NCBI RefSeq assembly: GCF_022834715.1
Contig: NZ_BQKC01000001.1
Span: 1,276,501 to 1,340,500, forward strand
DNA from: Granulimonas faecalis
GTDB taxonomy: Bacteria; Actinomycetota; Coriobacteriia; Coriobacteriales; Atopobiaceae
Direction: 5' to 3'
Length of the DNA stretch: 64,000 nucleotides
The translations under genes and the position numbers were made by a program. Numbering within the stretch: position 1 is the stretch's first letter; the number at the start of each line of letters is the position of its first letter. Shown piece after piece: positions 1 through 8,262 of this stretch. The notes beneath the pieces were generated by a model. It was not told the DNA's origin and ran no database searches. It worked only from the letters and a program-made list of their open reading frames with translations.

Positions 1-174
1 GAGGTGCTCGGGCTTGGAGATGACCAGGATGTCGCGGATGCCGGCCTCGAGGAGCACGGACAGCGAGTAGTAGATCAGGGGCTTGTCGTAGACCGGAAGG
101 AGCTGCTTGGACGTGGCGCGGGTGATGGGATACATGCGCTTCCCATGGCCGCCTGCGAGGACGATTCCCTTCAT
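1..174 (-). CDS. rmlA: glucose-1-phosphate thymidylyltransferase, N-terminal 58 residues (cut by window edge)
   Basis: RmlA joins glucose-1-phosphate and dTTP to give dTDP-glucose, the first step of dTDP-rhamnose synthesis in the cytoplasm. The visible part starts [18 protein letters not shown], the nucleotide-binding GG-x-G-x-R loop, and continues with [15 protein letters not shown], the family signature for substrate binding. The ATG at 174-172 follows a GGGAGG ribosome-binding site 9-10 nt upstream. The rest of the gene lies left of position 1. It is 122 nt downstream of the folD fusion and appears to have its own promoter, so it probably starts a separate sugar-nucleotide operon. The identification is secure, although only about one fifth of a usual 290-residue protein is seen. 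Confidence 0.93.
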   Translation of the reverse strand, partial: MKGIVLAGGHGKRMYPITRATSKQLLPVYDKPLIYYSLSVLLEAGIRDILVISKPEHL

Positions 175-249
175 GGGGTGTGTACCTCCCTCTCCTGGGA
201 TGGTTTGTACCGGGGCCTGCACCCCCGGGGACGTGCACAGTCCTTTGGA

Positions 250-255
250 AGTATA
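250..255 (-). promoter_or_regulatory. candidate -10 element for rmlA
   Basis: The minus strand reads TATACT here, five of six matches to the sigma-70 -10 consensus, about 75 nt upstream of the rmlA start. No good -35 hexamer is visible 16-18 nt further upstream. The same TATACT occurs upstream of asp23 and efp, which supports it weakly. Confidence 0.4.
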
Positions 256-296
256 GACGCTCCAAGGTGCCCCGGGACCGGGTTCCGAGCCGTATG

Positions 297-1922
297 TCAG
301 ACGGACGCCTCGCCCGTGCGGTCGAACCCGTCGAGGTAGGCCGCCACGCTCCGGGTCATCTCGCGGGAGAAGGCCGAGTCGTGCTTGCGGGCGCAGAAGG
401 CGCGCACCCACTCGTCGAACCCCTTGGCGCCCACGCGGTCCGCCACGAGGGAGCGGAGCCTGTCGCCCTCGAGGGTGCGGTAGCGGTCCCCCATGACCTT
501 GGCCGCGAGCGGGGCCCTCCCCGGCTTGGGGCGTGCGGCCTGCCCGGCCGTCGGGAAGCCGAGCACGAGCATGGCCGCCGGGAAGACGTGGGGCGGCAGG
601 CCCAGGAGCTCGGAGACCTCCTCCTTGCGCTCCATGACGTCGCCGATGTAGCAGGAGCCGAGCCCGAGGGCGTGCGCCGCCACGACGGCGTTCTGGGCGC
701 AGATGACGGCGTCCGAGACGGCGAGCATGAGGTCGCCCACCCCTGGCGCACGGAACCCCTCGACGCCGGCCTCGGCGTAGAGGGCGGGCCAGATGCGGCA
801 GTCGGCCAGGAACACGAGCACCCAGGGGGCCCGGGCGATGAACGGCTGGTCGTCGCAGAGCACGGCGAGGCGCGCCCTCGCCTCCGGGTCGTCCACCTGG
901 ACGATGGAGTAGAGCTGCTGGTTCCCCGCCGTGGGCGCCTGGCAGGCGGCCTCGAGCACGGCCTCGCGGAGCTCGGGGCCCACCGGGTCGTCGATGAAGG
1001 CGCGCACCGACCTGCGGTCGAAGAGCTGCGAGACCACCGGGTCGTCGCGGTACGGGGAGGCGGGGCGGCCCCGCGCGGCGGCGCGCTCGGCGGCCGTCAC
1101 CGTGTGCTCGGCCAGCACGGCCGTGGTGACCGACCCCACGCCGCCCGGCACCGGGGTGGCGGCGCCGGCCCTGGCCGAGACGGGCCCCCAGTCGACGTCG
1201 CCCGCCATGGAGCCGTCCTCGTCCTCGCTCGTGCCCACGTCCACGACCCAGGCCCCGCGGGCCACCATGTCCGCCGTGATGGAGCGGGGGCGCCCCTGGC
1301 AGGTGACCACGAGGTCGGCGGTGCGGCAGGCGGCCGCGAGGTCGGCGGTGCGGGAGTGGCACACGGTCACCGTGGCGTCGCGGGCCAGCAGCAGCTGGGA
1401 CACGGGGCGGCCCACCGTGGACGAGCGCCCCACCACCGTGGCCGCGGCGCCGCGGCACTCGAAGCCGTAGTGGTCGAGGAGGCGCATCACCGCGGCCGCC
1501 GTGCAGGGGGCGAAGGCCGCCGGGTCGCCCGCGGCGAGGCCGGCGACGCTCGCCGGGGCCACGCCGTCGACGTCCTTGGCGGGCGCCACGAGCGCGGCGA
1601 CGGCCGCCTCCTCGATGTGGGGGGGCAGCGGCCGCAGCACGAGGATGCCGTGGACGGCGGGGTCGGCCGATAGGTCCGCCACAAGGCGCTCGAGCGCCCC
1701 CTGGGTCACGTCGGCGTCCAGCTCCACGACGTCGGCCTCGCACCCGCAGCCCTCGAGGCGCCGGGCCGCGGCCGCGCGGTACCAGCGGCTGCCGGGGTCG
1801 TCGCCCGCGGAGACGATGGCAAGCCGCGGGGTGACGCCGCGGTCGGCGAGGGCCGCGGCCCTCGCGAGGCAGGCGTCTCGGATGGAGGCGGCCACGGGTG
1901 CGCCCTCGAGCTCTCGGTTCAT
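297..1922 (-). CDS. folD: FolD-like methylene-THF dehydrogenase fused to a nitroreductase domain
   Basis: This 541-residue protein has two domains. Residues 1-280 are FolD-like, with KDVDG (116-120), the Rossmann motif [12 protein letters not shown] (163-174) and PVPGGVG (257-263). Residues 295-541 are a flavin nitroreductase, with RRSVRAF (303-309) followed by an APTAGNQQ segment typical of FMN binding. FolD normally oxidises methylene-THF and hydrolyses methenyl-THF. Here the catalytic lysine of the Y-x3-K motif is Ala52 (after Tyr48), and the glutamine of ILVQLPLP is leucine (ILVLRPLP, 93-100). Cyclohydrolase activity is therefore probably lost. The next gene upstream, fchA, encodes a dedicated cyclohydrolase and overlaps this start by 4 nt. 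The reading frame runs unbroken through the junction with no internal start needed. Whether the nitroreductase domain takes electrons from the dehydrogenase is unknown. Confidence 0.9.
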   Translation of the reverse strand: MNRELEGAPVAASIRDACLARAAALADRGVTPRLAIVSAGDDPGSRWYRAAAARRLEGCGCEADVVELDADVTQGALERLVADLSADPAVHGILVLRPLPPHIEEAAVAALVAPAKDVDGVAPASVAGLAAGDPAAFAPCTAAAVMRLLDHYGFECRGAAATVVGRSSTVGRPVSQLLLARDATVTVCHSRTADLAAACRTADLVVTCQGRPRSITADMVARGAWVVDVGTSEDEDGSMAGDVDWGPVSARAGAATPVPGGVGSVTTAVLAEHTVTAAERAAARGRPASPYRDDPVVSQLFDRRSVRAFIDDPVGPELREAVLEAACQAPTAGNQQLYSIVQVDDPEARARLAVLCDDQPFIARAPWVLVFLADCRIWPALYAEAGVEGFRAPGVGDLMLAVSDAVICAQNAVVAAHALGLGSCYIGDVMERKEEVSELLGLPPHVFPAAMLVLGFPTAGQAARPKPGRAPLAAKVMGDRYRTLEGDRLRSLVADRVGAKGFDEWVRAFCARKHDSAFSREMTRSVAAYLDGFDRTGEASV

Positions 1923-2545
1923 CGGAGGTCCTCCTCGGCTCGGCGGATGGCGGAGGCGGCGAGGCGCTCGCCCTCGCCGCGGGCGGCGTCGGCCCGGGCC
2001 ACGAGCCCGTCCGCGAGAGCGCGGTCGGCCATCCAGCGGGTGTTGGCGAGCACGGTGGCCACCGAGCCGTCCACGGCCGCGCGCAGGAGGGCGGCGGCCA
2101 CGGTGACGTCGGAGGCGGCCATGGACGTGCCGGTGCGGGCCACCTCGTCGCAGAGGGAGAGGCACGCGACGGCGAGGTCCATGATGGCGAAGGGGGCGGC
2201 CGCGGCGCCGAGGAGGGCCGCGGCGAGCTCCTCGGAGCGGGCCGCGCACTCGGTGTCCGTGCCACGGGGCAGCCTGAGGGCCCGGGCCACGCGCCCATAG
2301 GCCTCCGCGTCCTCGTCGGCGAGGGCGAGGAAGCGTCTGCGGTCGGCCTCGAGGGCGGCCTCCAGCTCGGCCATGCGCCCCGCCACCCCGGCGTAGCGCG
2401 GATTGGCGCAGGTGAGAGCGACGACCATCTGGAGCTGGGCGGCCCCCACGGCGCCGGCCAAGGCGCTCGAGGCCCCGCCGCCGGGGGCCGGCGTGGGCGC
2501 CCCGAGGTCCTCCAGATAGGTCTCTACGGGCTGACTCCAGCTCAT
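1919..2545 (-). CDS. fchA: methenyltetrahydrofolate cyclohydrolase, cyclodeaminase-like family
   Basis: The 208-residue product belongs to the formiminotransferase-cyclodeaminase C-terminal family. The [18 protein letters not shown] segment near residues 18-36 is the family hallmark, followed by the usual all-helical body. Stand-alone members of this size are FchA-type methenyl-THF cyclohydrolases or formimino-THF cyclodeaminases. The coupling to a FolD that lacks cyclohydrolase residues (ATGA overlap at 1919-1922) favours the cyclohydrolase role in one-carbon metabolism. No glutamate formiminotransferase or histidine-degradation gene is nearby, which argues against cyclodeaminase. The ATG at 2545-2543 was chosen because the family N-terminus ([17 protein letters not shown]) begins there. 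Confidence 0.82.
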   Translation of the reverse strand: MSWSQPVETYLEDLGAPTPAPGGGASSALAGAVGAAQLQMVVALTCANPRYAGVAGRMAELEAALEADRRRFLALADEDAEAYGRVARALRLPRGTDTECAARSEELAAALLGAAAAPFAIMDLAVACLSLCDEVARTGTSMAASDVTVAAALLRAAVDGSVATVLANTRWMADRALADGLVARADAARGEGERLAASAIRRAEEDLR

Positions 2546-2629
2546 GGGCCCCACTCCTCTCCGCAGACGGTCGGCAGCCCAAGACGATACCCGTTCGCGG
2601 GCCCCGGGGCCACAGGCCCATGGGAGGGC

Positions 2630-2658
2630 GGCCCGCGACGGGGTGGGCGTCGTGGGCC
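2630..2658 (-). terminator. hairpin after the small gene at 2689-2964
   Basis: The arms 2630-2640 and 2648-2658 pair over 11 positions with one mismatch around a 7-nt loop. The hairpin lies just past the stop of the 91-residue ORF and before fchA. No clear T-tract follows on the minus strand, so termination is only inferred. Confidence 0.4.
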
Positions 2659-2688
2659 GCGCGGAAGGAGGGGTCGTCGGTCTGGAGG

Positions 2689-2964
2689 TCAGCGGATGCG
2701 GCCGTACACGCGGATGGCGTCCACCACGTCCTCGTAGCTCATGCCCATGGGAAACGAGACCCTGCGGATGCCGCCGCGCTCCCCCGCCGCGACGCGGTCG
2801 TCGAAGGTCGCGAAGCTCACGCCGCGGTTGGTGGATCGGGTCAGCGGGTCGTCGCACACGCGGTAGCTGTCGTCGAAGAAACCCGTGGTGCGCATGGCGC
2901 GGCAGATGACGGTGGCCGTCTCGTCGTTGACGGCGTAGTTGTCGTTGAGGGGTGTCCATGCCAT
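2689..2964 (-). CDS. small protein of unknown function, 91 residues
   Basis: I do not recognise this family. The reading frame encodes a soluble, charged protein beginning MAWTPLNDNYAVNDETATV and ending YEDVVDAIRVYGRIR, with no signal peptide or membrane segment. It is supported as a real gene by a GGGAGG ribosome-binding site 6 nt before the ATG at 2964, a non-repetitive amino-acid composition unlike the Arg/Pro-rich shadow frames nearby, and a hairpin after its stop. It stands between divIVA and fchA, with gaps of 191 and 143 nt, so it is probably transcribed on its own. No function can be assigned. Confidence 0.6.
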   Translation of the reverse strand: MAWTPLNDNYAVNDETATVICRAMRTTGFFDDSYRVCDDPLTRSTNRGVSFATFDDRVAAGERGGIRRVSFPMGMSYEDVVDAIRVYGRIR

Positions 2965-3097
2965 GGCGGCCTCCCTGGGATCGTGGGCTGCCGGATCCTG
3001 CGTCCGGTGGTGCCCCCATTCTTCAGGAGAAGACCTTCTGGTTTATGGACGTAATCTGAATTGTCTGCGAACGGCCGGGAGGGGTCCGCGAATGAAG

Positions 3098-3130
3098 GGA
3101 CGGCCGGCCCCAGCACGGGGCCGGCCGTCC
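3098..3130 (-). terminator. strong hairpin ending the divIVA operon
   Basis: The arms 3098-3111 and 3117-3130 are perfectly complementary over 14 bp with a 5-nt loop (all G/C except two A-T pairs). The hairpin starts 25 nt past the divIVA stop and marks the end of the long division transcript. A T-rich tail is weak (CCCTTCATT), so the mechanism is inferred from position and stability. Confidence 0.7.
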
Positions 3131-3155
3131 ACGGAACCGTCGGGTCGCAGCGGGG

Positions 3156-3803
3156 CTAGTCGAGGTCGTCGAGCGCGCCGTCGGAGGCGGGGACGTAGAC
3201 CGTGGCGCTGGCGTCGACGGTCTCGGTCACCTTGGGCATGTCGTAGCGGGGCGCGGAGCCCGAGGGGGAGGACAGGATCTGGTCGGGGAACACCGACTCG
3301 GCGTCGTCCATGAAGTGCTGGAGGAGCTGCTTGTACTGGGTGCGGAAGTCCTCGCGGGACGCCTTGAGGCGGTCTATCTCGTCGAGCTCGTTCTGCTTCT
3401 CGGCAAGGGCCTGGCGGATGACCTCGCGGGCCTTCTGGTCGGCGTCGTTCTTGATCTTGTCGGCGCTGTCGCGGGCGTCGGCCACCATGCGGTCGGCCGT
3501 CTGCTGGGCGGCGATGAGGGCCTGGGAGATCTGGCGCTCGGAGGCGATGGTGACGTTGGAGGCCTGGACCGACACGATCTCGGAGGAGGAGCCCTGCGCC
3601 TCGAGCTGGGCGACCTGGGCGCGCGCGGCGTCGAGGGCCTGCTCGGAAGCCGTGAGGCGGCTCTTGAGGTCCATGATCTTCTGGAGCATGGCGTCGACCT
3701 CGCCGGCGAGCTCCTCGAGGAAGGCGTCGACCTCCTCGGTGTCGTAACCCTGCTTGGACGCGCTGAACGTGAGCTGCTCGATGTCCGCTGGTGTGATCGC
3801 CAT
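3156..3803 (-). CDS. divIVA: DivIVA/Wag31-type polar growth and septum organiser
   Basis: DivIVA proteins coat negatively curved membrane at poles and septa and recruit wall-synthesis and chromosome-positioning factors. The 215-residue product opens with MAITPADIEQLTFSASKQGYD, the conserved membrane-binding lipid-tip segment. EEVDAFLEELAGEVDAML then starts the coiled coil, and a second long coiled coil spans roughly residues 90-170. The last ~40 residues are a variable acidic tail. The ATG at 3803 follows GAAGGGA. It is the last gene of the ftsZ-pgeF-pst-yggS-sepF-proC-yggT run, a usual Gram-positive place for divIVA. A 12-bp palindrome lies about 30 nt upstream of the start. Confidence 0.93.
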   Translation of the reverse strand: MAITPADIEQLTFSASKQGYDTEEVDAFLEELAGEVDAMLQKIMDLKSRLTASEQALDAARAQVAQLEAQGSSSEIVSVQASNVTIASERQISQALIAAQQTADRMVADARDSADKIKNDADQKAREVIRQALAEKQNELDEIDRLKASREDFRTQYKQLLQHFMDDAESVFPDQILSSPSGSAPRYDMPKVTETVDASATVYVPASDGALDDLD

Positions 3804-3832
3804 TCTCGGTCCCTTCACTAAAGGATGGCCTG

Positions 3833-3844
3833 GTGCAATTGCAC
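3833..3844. promoter_or_regulatory. perfect 12-bp palindrome upstream of divIVA
   Basis: GTGCAATTGCAC reads the same on both strands and sits 30 nt upstream of the divIVA start, beside a weak -10-like TAAACT on the minus strand at about 3851-3856. It could be an operator, or chance. Nothing else supports it. Confidence 0.25.
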
Positions 3845-3919
3845 GAACAGGGAAAAGTTTAGCGCACGGAGGCGCCGTGCCGCGCCCACCACGAGAAATG
3901 CAGGTGGCCGGCCGCGGCG

Positions 3920-4189
3920 CTACAGCATGAGGATGAGCCTCACGACGATGGGCTGCAGAATGGAGAGGGCCAGGATGGCCACCACCGGCGAGAAGTCGAT
4001 GCCGCCGAACGAGGGGATGACGCGCCGGAACACGCCGAGGTAGGGCATGACGAGGCGGGAGAGCACCTGGGAGAGGTCGTCGACGAAGCCGCCGGGGGTG
4101 CGGGGAATCCAGCTGAGGATGCACCAGGCGAGGATGATGAACTCGTAGATCTCGAACAGGGTGCTCACCGCGCGGGCGAGTGGAAGCAT
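3920..4189 (-). CDS. yggT: YggT-family membrane protein
   Basis: The 89-residue protein has two hydrophobic segments (about residues 8-28 and 65-88) around a conserved IPRTPGGFVDDLSQVLSRLVMPYL loop, the YggT signature. YggT proteins sit in the cytoplasmic membrane, and their exact role (division, osmotic balance) is unsettled. I chose the ATG at 4189 because GGAAAGG lies 7 nt upstream and family members start here with MLPLARAV. An earlier start at 4216 would overlap proC. The position between proC and divIVA matches Gram-positive sepF-yggT-divIVA clusters. Confidence 0.88.
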   Translation of the reverse strand: MLPLARAVSTLFEIYEFIILAWCILSWIPRTPGGFVDDLSQVLSRLVMPYLGVFRRVIPSFGGIDFSPVVAILALSILQPIVVRLILML

Positions 4190-4193
4190 GGGC

Positions 4194-5012
4194 TCAGCCT
4201 TTCCGGGATAGGGCACGGGTGCGTTCGAGGGCCGCGTCCACGGCGCCGTAGCAGCCCTCCACGAGGGCCGGCTCGAGCACGCGGAGGGCCGCCGCGGTGG
4301 TGCCTCCGGGGGAGGTCACCTTCTCCATGTAGGCGCGGGGGTGCTCGCCGGAGTCCGAGAGCATCTCGCTCACGCCCCCCATGGTGGCGCAGGCGAGGTC
4401 GCGGGCCGCCGCGGCGGGAAGGCCCGCGTCCACGCCGGCACGGGTGAGGGCGTCGACCATGAGGGCGAAGTACGCCGGCGCGCAGCCGATGACGGCACCC
4501 TCGGCGTCGAGTTGGTCCTCACGCATGACGGCGACGGAGCCCAGGGCGCCGAAGAGCTCGCACACGAGCGCGACGTCGTCGTCGGTGGCCCAGAGGCCCC
4601 GGGCCACGGCGGAGGCGCCGCGGCGGACGGCCACGGGAAGGTTGGGCATGACGCGGACGACGCGGGCTCCCTCCCCCAGCTGCTCCTCGATGGAGCCCAG
4701 GGGCGTGCCGGCGGCGATGGAGACAGCGAGGGAGCCGGCCACGGCGGGCCCCACCTCCTCGAGGAGCGAGGAGAGGACCTGCGGCTTCACGGCCACGACC
4801 ACCACGTCGGGCGACGCGGCGAGGGCGCGGGCCGCATCCCTGGCGGTGGACACGGCGCAATCGGAGGCGAGGGCCTCGAGCTTGGCGTCGTTGTGGTCGC
4901 ACACCGTCACGTGGGAGGCGGGGCAGGTGCCCGACGCCACGAGCCCGCGGGCGATGGCGCCGCCCATGGCTCCCCCGCCGACGATGCAGACGGCGGCCTC
5001 CGAGGCGCGCAC
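4194..5012 (-). CDS. proC: pyrroline-5-carboxylate reductase
   Basis: ProC reduces pyrroline-5-carboxylate to proline with NAD(P)H. The 272-residue product has the N-terminal dinucleotide loop VCIVGGGAMGGAIARGL (about residues 8-24), the internal VVAVKPQ segment, the MPNLP motif and the C-terminal signature MEKVTSPGGTTAAAL that forms the pyrroline site. The start is a GTG at 5012, one nucleotide beyond the sepF stop, and its ribosome-binding site GGCGGTAGG lies inside the sepF 3' end, so translation is probably coupled. A proC gene between sepF and yggT is known in other Gram-positive genomes. Confidence 0.95.
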   Translation of the reverse strand: MRASEAAVCIVGGGAMGGAIARGLVASGTCPASHVTVCDHNDAKLEALASDCAVSTARDAARALAASPDVVVVAVKPQVLSSLLEEVGPAVAGSLAVSIAAGTPLGSIEEQLGEGARVVRVMPNLPVAVRRGASAVARGLWATDDDVALVCELFGALGSVAVMREDQLDAEGAVIGCAPAYFALMVDALTRAGVDAGLPAAAARDLACATMGGVSEMLSDSGEHPRAYMEKVTSPGGTTAAALRVLEPALVEGCYGAVDAALERTRALSRKG

Positions 5013-5013
5013 G

Positions 5014-5679
5014 CTACCTACCGCCGATCACGCGGTCGGCGGCGAGCTTCTCCAGGTCGGCCGAGGAGAGCTCGATGCCGTTGGGCAGGACGACGAACAC
5101 GCGGTCGTCGATCTCCTCCACGGCGCCGTCGACGCCGCAGGAGAGGCCGAAGCAGAAGTCGAGGATGCGCTTGGCGATCTCGATCTGGGTGTTCCTGAAC
5201 GAGATGACCACGGGTTGGTTGGTGCGCACGCGGCGGATGACGAGCTGCACGTCGTCGTAGCTCGTGGGCTTGAGCACGTAGGGCGGGAGTTTGCCGGAGC
5301 TCACGCGGGGGACGGGTGTGAGGCCCACGTCGCCCGGCGTGGGGGTGTGGGAGTTGCCGAGCACGCTCGTGGCCGAGGGCGCGTAGTCGCCCGCGGTGCG
5401 GTGGGTGCTGCCGGCGCCCCAGCGCTCGTCGCCCATGCGCTGCGAGGTGCTGAACCCGCCGGCGGACGGCGAGGAGACGCCCTCCTCCACGGGACGCCCG
5501 CTCCTCGTGTAGACCGAGACCGACTCGGCCTCGGGCCGGGACGTGTTGCCGAGGACGCCGCTGGTCTGGTGCTCGTCGCCCCACTGGTCGTCGTAGTCGT
5601 CGTAGCCGCGGTCGTAGTCGTCGTAGCCCTGGCCCGACTCGCCCATGAGGCGGTCGCGGATGTTGTCGAGGAAGCTCAC
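5014..5679 (-). CDS. sepF: cell-division protein SepF
   Basis: SepF binds FtsZ and the membrane and replaces FtsA as the Z-ring anchor in many Gram-positive lineages; no ftsA is present in this cluster. The 221-residue product starts MSFLDNIRDRLM, the amphipathic membrane-binding helix. A disordered acidic and Ser/Gly-rich linker follows (residues 15-125, including repeated YDDYD), then the folded FtsZ-binding domain from VLKPTSYDDVQLVI to the C-terminus, with the conserved RILDFCFGLSCGVDG helix. The GTG start at 5679 has a full AAGGAGG site. It follows yggS by 23 nt. Confidence 0.95.
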   Translation of the reverse strand: MSFLDNIRDRLMGESGQGYDDYDRGYDDYDDQWGDEHQTSGVLGNTSRPEAESVSVYTRSGRPVEEGVSSPSAGGFSTSQRMGDERWGAGSTHRTAGDYAPSATSVLGNSHTPTPGDVGLTPVPRVSSGKLPPYVLKPTSYDDVQLVIRRVRTNQPVVISFRNTQIEIAKRILDFCFGLSCGVDGAVEEIDDRVFVVLPNGIELSSADLEKLAADRVIGGR

Positions 5680-5702
5680 GGCAGACCCTCCTTGGTCTCG
5701 TT

Positions 5703-6461
5703 TTAGTCGCGTTTGGTCGCCGGGTCGCCGGCGGCGGGGGTGTAGTCGTGGTCGAAGACGACGCGGCCGAGGCGCACGAGGGTCGAGCCCTCCTCCACCG
5801 CGATCTCGAAGTCGTCGCTCATGCCGCAGGAGAGCACCGGCAGCACGAGGCCCGTCTCGGTCTCCAGACTATCACGAAGCTCCCGGAGTCCCCTGAACGT
5901 CTCGCGGTCCTCGACCGGCTCGTGGGCGGGCGCCATGGTCATGAGGCCCTCGGGTTGGATGCCGGGGAGGTCGGCGATGTGCTCGGCCCATTGGGCCAGC
6001 TCGGCGGGGGCGAAGCCGCCCTTGGTCTCCTCGCCGGACACGTTGACCTCGAGAAGGACCCGGGCCACGATGCCGCGCTCGGCGGCACGGCGGCTCACGG
6101 CCTCGGCCAGGTGCGCCGAGGAGACCGACTGGATGACCGTGGCGCGGCCGAGCACCGCGTTGACCTTGTTCTTCTGGAGGTTGCCGATCATGTCGAAGCG
6201 GGGCACGTCGACGCCCGCGGCCTCGAGGGCGGCGAGCTTGCGCACGAGCTCTTGGGGACGGTTCTCCGCGAAGCAGGTGTAGCCGGCGGCCATGGCCGAG
6301 ACGACCTCCTCCGGCCCCACCGTCTTGGAGACGGCGAAGACCCGGACTTCAGAGGCGTCGCGCCCCACGCGCTCGCAGGCAGCGGCAATGCGCGCCTCAA
6401 TCTCGGCGCGGCGCCGGGCGAGGAACGCGCGGTAGGCCCCCTGGTCCTCCACCGGGCTCAT
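5703..6461 (-). CDS. yggS: pyridoxal-phosphate homeostasis protein (YggS family)
   Basis: YggS proteins bind PLP without known catalysis and keep B6 and amino-acid pools balanced. The 252-residue product has VRVFAVSKTVG (40-49) with the PLP lysine at K46, FAENRPQEL where FGENYVQE is usual, HFIGxLQxNK-like IGNLQKNK, the SGEETKGGF segment and LSCGMSDDFEIAVEEGSTLVRLG near the end. Length and motifs match the family. Its start overlaps the phoU stop by 4 nt, so the phosphate genes and this division-cluster gene are translationally linked. In most genomes yggS directly follows pgeF and precedes sepF; here four phosphate genes come in between. Confidence 0.94.
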   Translation of the reverse strand: MSPVEDQGAYRAFLARRRAEIEARIAAACERVGRDASEVRVFAVSKTVGPEEVVSAMAAGYTCFAENRPQELVRKLAALEAAGVDVPRFDMIGNLQKNKVNAVLGRATVIQSVSSAHLAEAVSRRAAERGIVARVLLEVNVSGEETKGGFAPAELAQWAEHIADLPGIQPEGLMTMAPAHEPVEDRETFRGLRELRDSLETETGLVLPVLSCGMSDDFEIAVEEGSTLVRLGRVVFDHDYTPAAGDPATKRD

Positions 6462-7417
6462 CGGGGATCGCCCCCCTTCTGGGCGCCCTTCGCACCGTCC
6501 TTGGGCGCCTCCTTCTGGGCACCGGCCTTCTGGGCCTTCTTGGCGGCCTTCTCGGCCTTGGCCTGGGCGGCGGCGCGGGCGGCCATCTCGAGGGCCTGGC
6601 TCATGTTCCCGGAGATGATCTCGTCGTCCACGATGGGGTCGGAGTCGGCGCCCACCTCGATCTCGGGGATCTGGTTGGCCAGGCGCTCGATCTTCTCGGC
6701 GCCGAGGGAGAAGGACGCGTTCTGGCCCACGTAGAGGTCCTCGATCTCCTCCTCGTCCATGTCGGCGAGGGCGGTGAGGGCCTCGTGGTTGCCCGTGAGC
6801 AGGAACACCAGGCGCTCCCCCACCTCGACGGAGTTGTCGGAGATGCGCTCGAGCATGCGGGCGGCCATGATCACGCGGCTGGCCGCGTCGATGTCGTCGT
6901 CGGGCCCGAGGCGCGAGAACGAGCTGTAGAAGCTCTTGTAGAGGTCGTCCACTGGGCGGTCGAGCTCGGGGAGCTCGGCGGCCTCGGCGATGTCGTTGTC
7001 GACGATGGCTTGGACCGTGGCGCCGAGCACGCGGTAGACGAGGTGCGCCTCGCTGGCGAGCAGGTCGAGGAGCTGGCCGGGCACGTCGTGGCCGGCACAG
7101 CGCTTGGTGGTCTTGGCGATGTTGCGCACGTGGTTGCTCATGCGGGCGAGGTTGAAGTTGCAGTAGATGACGAACTGCAGGAGGCGCAGGTCGCTGGCCA
7201 CGGGGTTCTGCAGCACGATCAGGTTGTAGGCGCGGTCCTCAAGCTCGTTGCAGCGCAGGTCGATGGCGCGCGTGGCCTTCTTGACGGCCCGGGCCTTGGC
7301 CTTGTCGCCCTGGACCAGGGAGTCCACGGCGTCGTGGAGCTGGAGGTCGGTCTCCGCGTAGATGGACACGAGCTCCTGGCGCAGGCGCGCCAGCTGGCGG
7401 TCGAATTGCTCCCTCAT
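6458..7417 (-). CDS. phoU: PhoU-type phosphate signalling protein with basic C-terminal tail
   Basis: PhoU links the PstSCAB transporter to PhoR-type phosphate sensing and limits uptake. The 319-residue protein shows two three-helix PhoU repeats (about 1-110 and 115-225), each with a D/E-x3-D-rich metal-binding face, for example MSNHVRNIAKT and ERISDNSVEVGE. It is longer than the usual 215-240 residues. The extra ~90 residues end in a Lys/Ala-rich tail (AEKAAKKAQKAGAQ) that looks disordered and could bind nucleic acid or a partner. It follows pstB by 37 nt and overlaps yggS by 4 nt. No phoR/phoP pair is in the window. Confidence 0.92.
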   Translation of the reverse strand: MREQFDRQLARLRQELVSIYAETDLQLHDAVDSLVQGDKAKARAVKKATRAIDLRCNELEDRAYNLIVLQNPVASDLRLLQFVIYCNFNLARMSNHVRNIAKTTKRCAGHDVPGQLLDLLASEAHLVYRVLGATVQAIVDNDIAEAAELPELDRPVDDLYKSFYSSFSRLGPDDDIDAASRVIMAARMLERISDNSVEVGERLVFLLTGNHEALTALADMDEEEIEDLYVGQNASFSLGAEKIERLANQIPEIEVGADSDPIVDDEIISGNMSQALEMAARAAAQAKAEKAAKKAQKAGAQKEAPKDGAKGAQKGGDPR

Positions 7418-7454
7418 GGGGCTCCTTTCTCTCGGTGCGTGCGGGGCTGGCCGA

Positions 7455-8258
7455 TCAGCCGAACCGGCCGGTGATGTAGTCCTCGGTGCGCTGGTCCTTG
7501 GGCGAGGAGAAGATCTCGCTCGTGACGCCGTACTCGATGAGGGTGGCGGGCTCTCCGGCGTGCTCCTGGAGGAAGAACGCCATGTAGTCGGAGATGCGCG
7601 CGGCCTGCTGCATGTTGTGGGTGACGATGATGATGGTCATCTCGGGCGCCAGCTCGTACATGAGGTCCTCGACCTTCTGCACGGAGGTGGGGTCGATGGC
7701 GCTGCAGGGCTCGTCCATGAGCAGGACGTCCGGCTGGACGGCGAGCACGCGGGCGATGCAGAGGCGCTGCTGCTGGCCGCCGGAGAGGGCCAGGCCGTTC
7801 TTGTCGAGCTGGTTGGACACCTCTTTCCAGAGGTTGGCGCGCTTGAGCGACTCCTCCACGATGCCGTCGAGGTCGTCCTTGGACGTGACGCCCTGGAGGC
7901 GCGGCCCGAAGGCCACGTTCTCATAGATCGACTTGGGGAACGGGTTGGGCTGCTGGAAGATCATGCCCACGCGGCGCCTGAGGTCCACGGGGTCCACCCC
8001 GGCGGCGTAGATGTCGCTGCCGTCGAGCTCCATGGTGCCGGCCGTGCGCGTGCCCTCGATGAGGTCGTTCATACGGTTGATGCAGCGCAGGAACGTGGAC
8101 TTGCCGCAACCCGACGGGCCGATGAAGCTCGTGATCTTGTTCTGGGCGATGTCCATGGTGACGCCGGTGAGGGCGTGGAAGTCCCCGTACCAGAAGTCGA
8201 AGTCGGCCACATGGATGCCGGTCTTTTCGTTGCGGGGAGCGTTGCGGTACTCGGTCAT
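7455..8258 (-). CDS. pstB: phosphate ABC transporter ATP-binding protein PstB
   Basis: PstB powers high-affinity phosphate import at the inner face of the membrane. The 267-residue protein has Walker [10 protein letters not shown] (47-55), the signature LSGGQQQR, Walker [13 protein letters not shown] and the switch histidine in [10 protein letters not shown]. Cx[12 protein letters not shown] and the CSAID D-loop are typical of PstB among ABC ATPases. The ATG at 8258 lies 4 nt after the pstCA stop, with GGAGG inside the end of pstCA. It belongs to the pstS-pstCA-pstB-phoU block. Confidence 0.97.
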   Translation of the reverse strand: MTEYRNAPRNEKTGIHVADFDFWYGDFHALTGVTMDIAQNKITSFIGPSGCGKSTFLRCINRMNDLIEGTRTAGTMELDGSDIYAAGVDPVDLRRRVGMIFQQPNPFPKSIYENVAFGPRLQGVTSKDDLDGIVEESLKRANLWKEVSNQLDKNGLALSGGQQQRLCIARVLAVQPDVLLMDEPCSAIDPTSVQKVEDLMYELAPEMTIIIVTHNMQQAARISDYMAFFLQEHAGEPATLIEYGVTSEIFSSPKDQRTEDYITGRFG

Positions 8259-8262
8259 GGGA

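Noticed and set aside
102-112. Glu before GGGTGTG in FtsZ as an active-site oddity (residue numbers given as coordinates)
   Set aside because: Glutamate at this position is normal in actinobacterial FtsZ, where methionine is the rule in other phyla.
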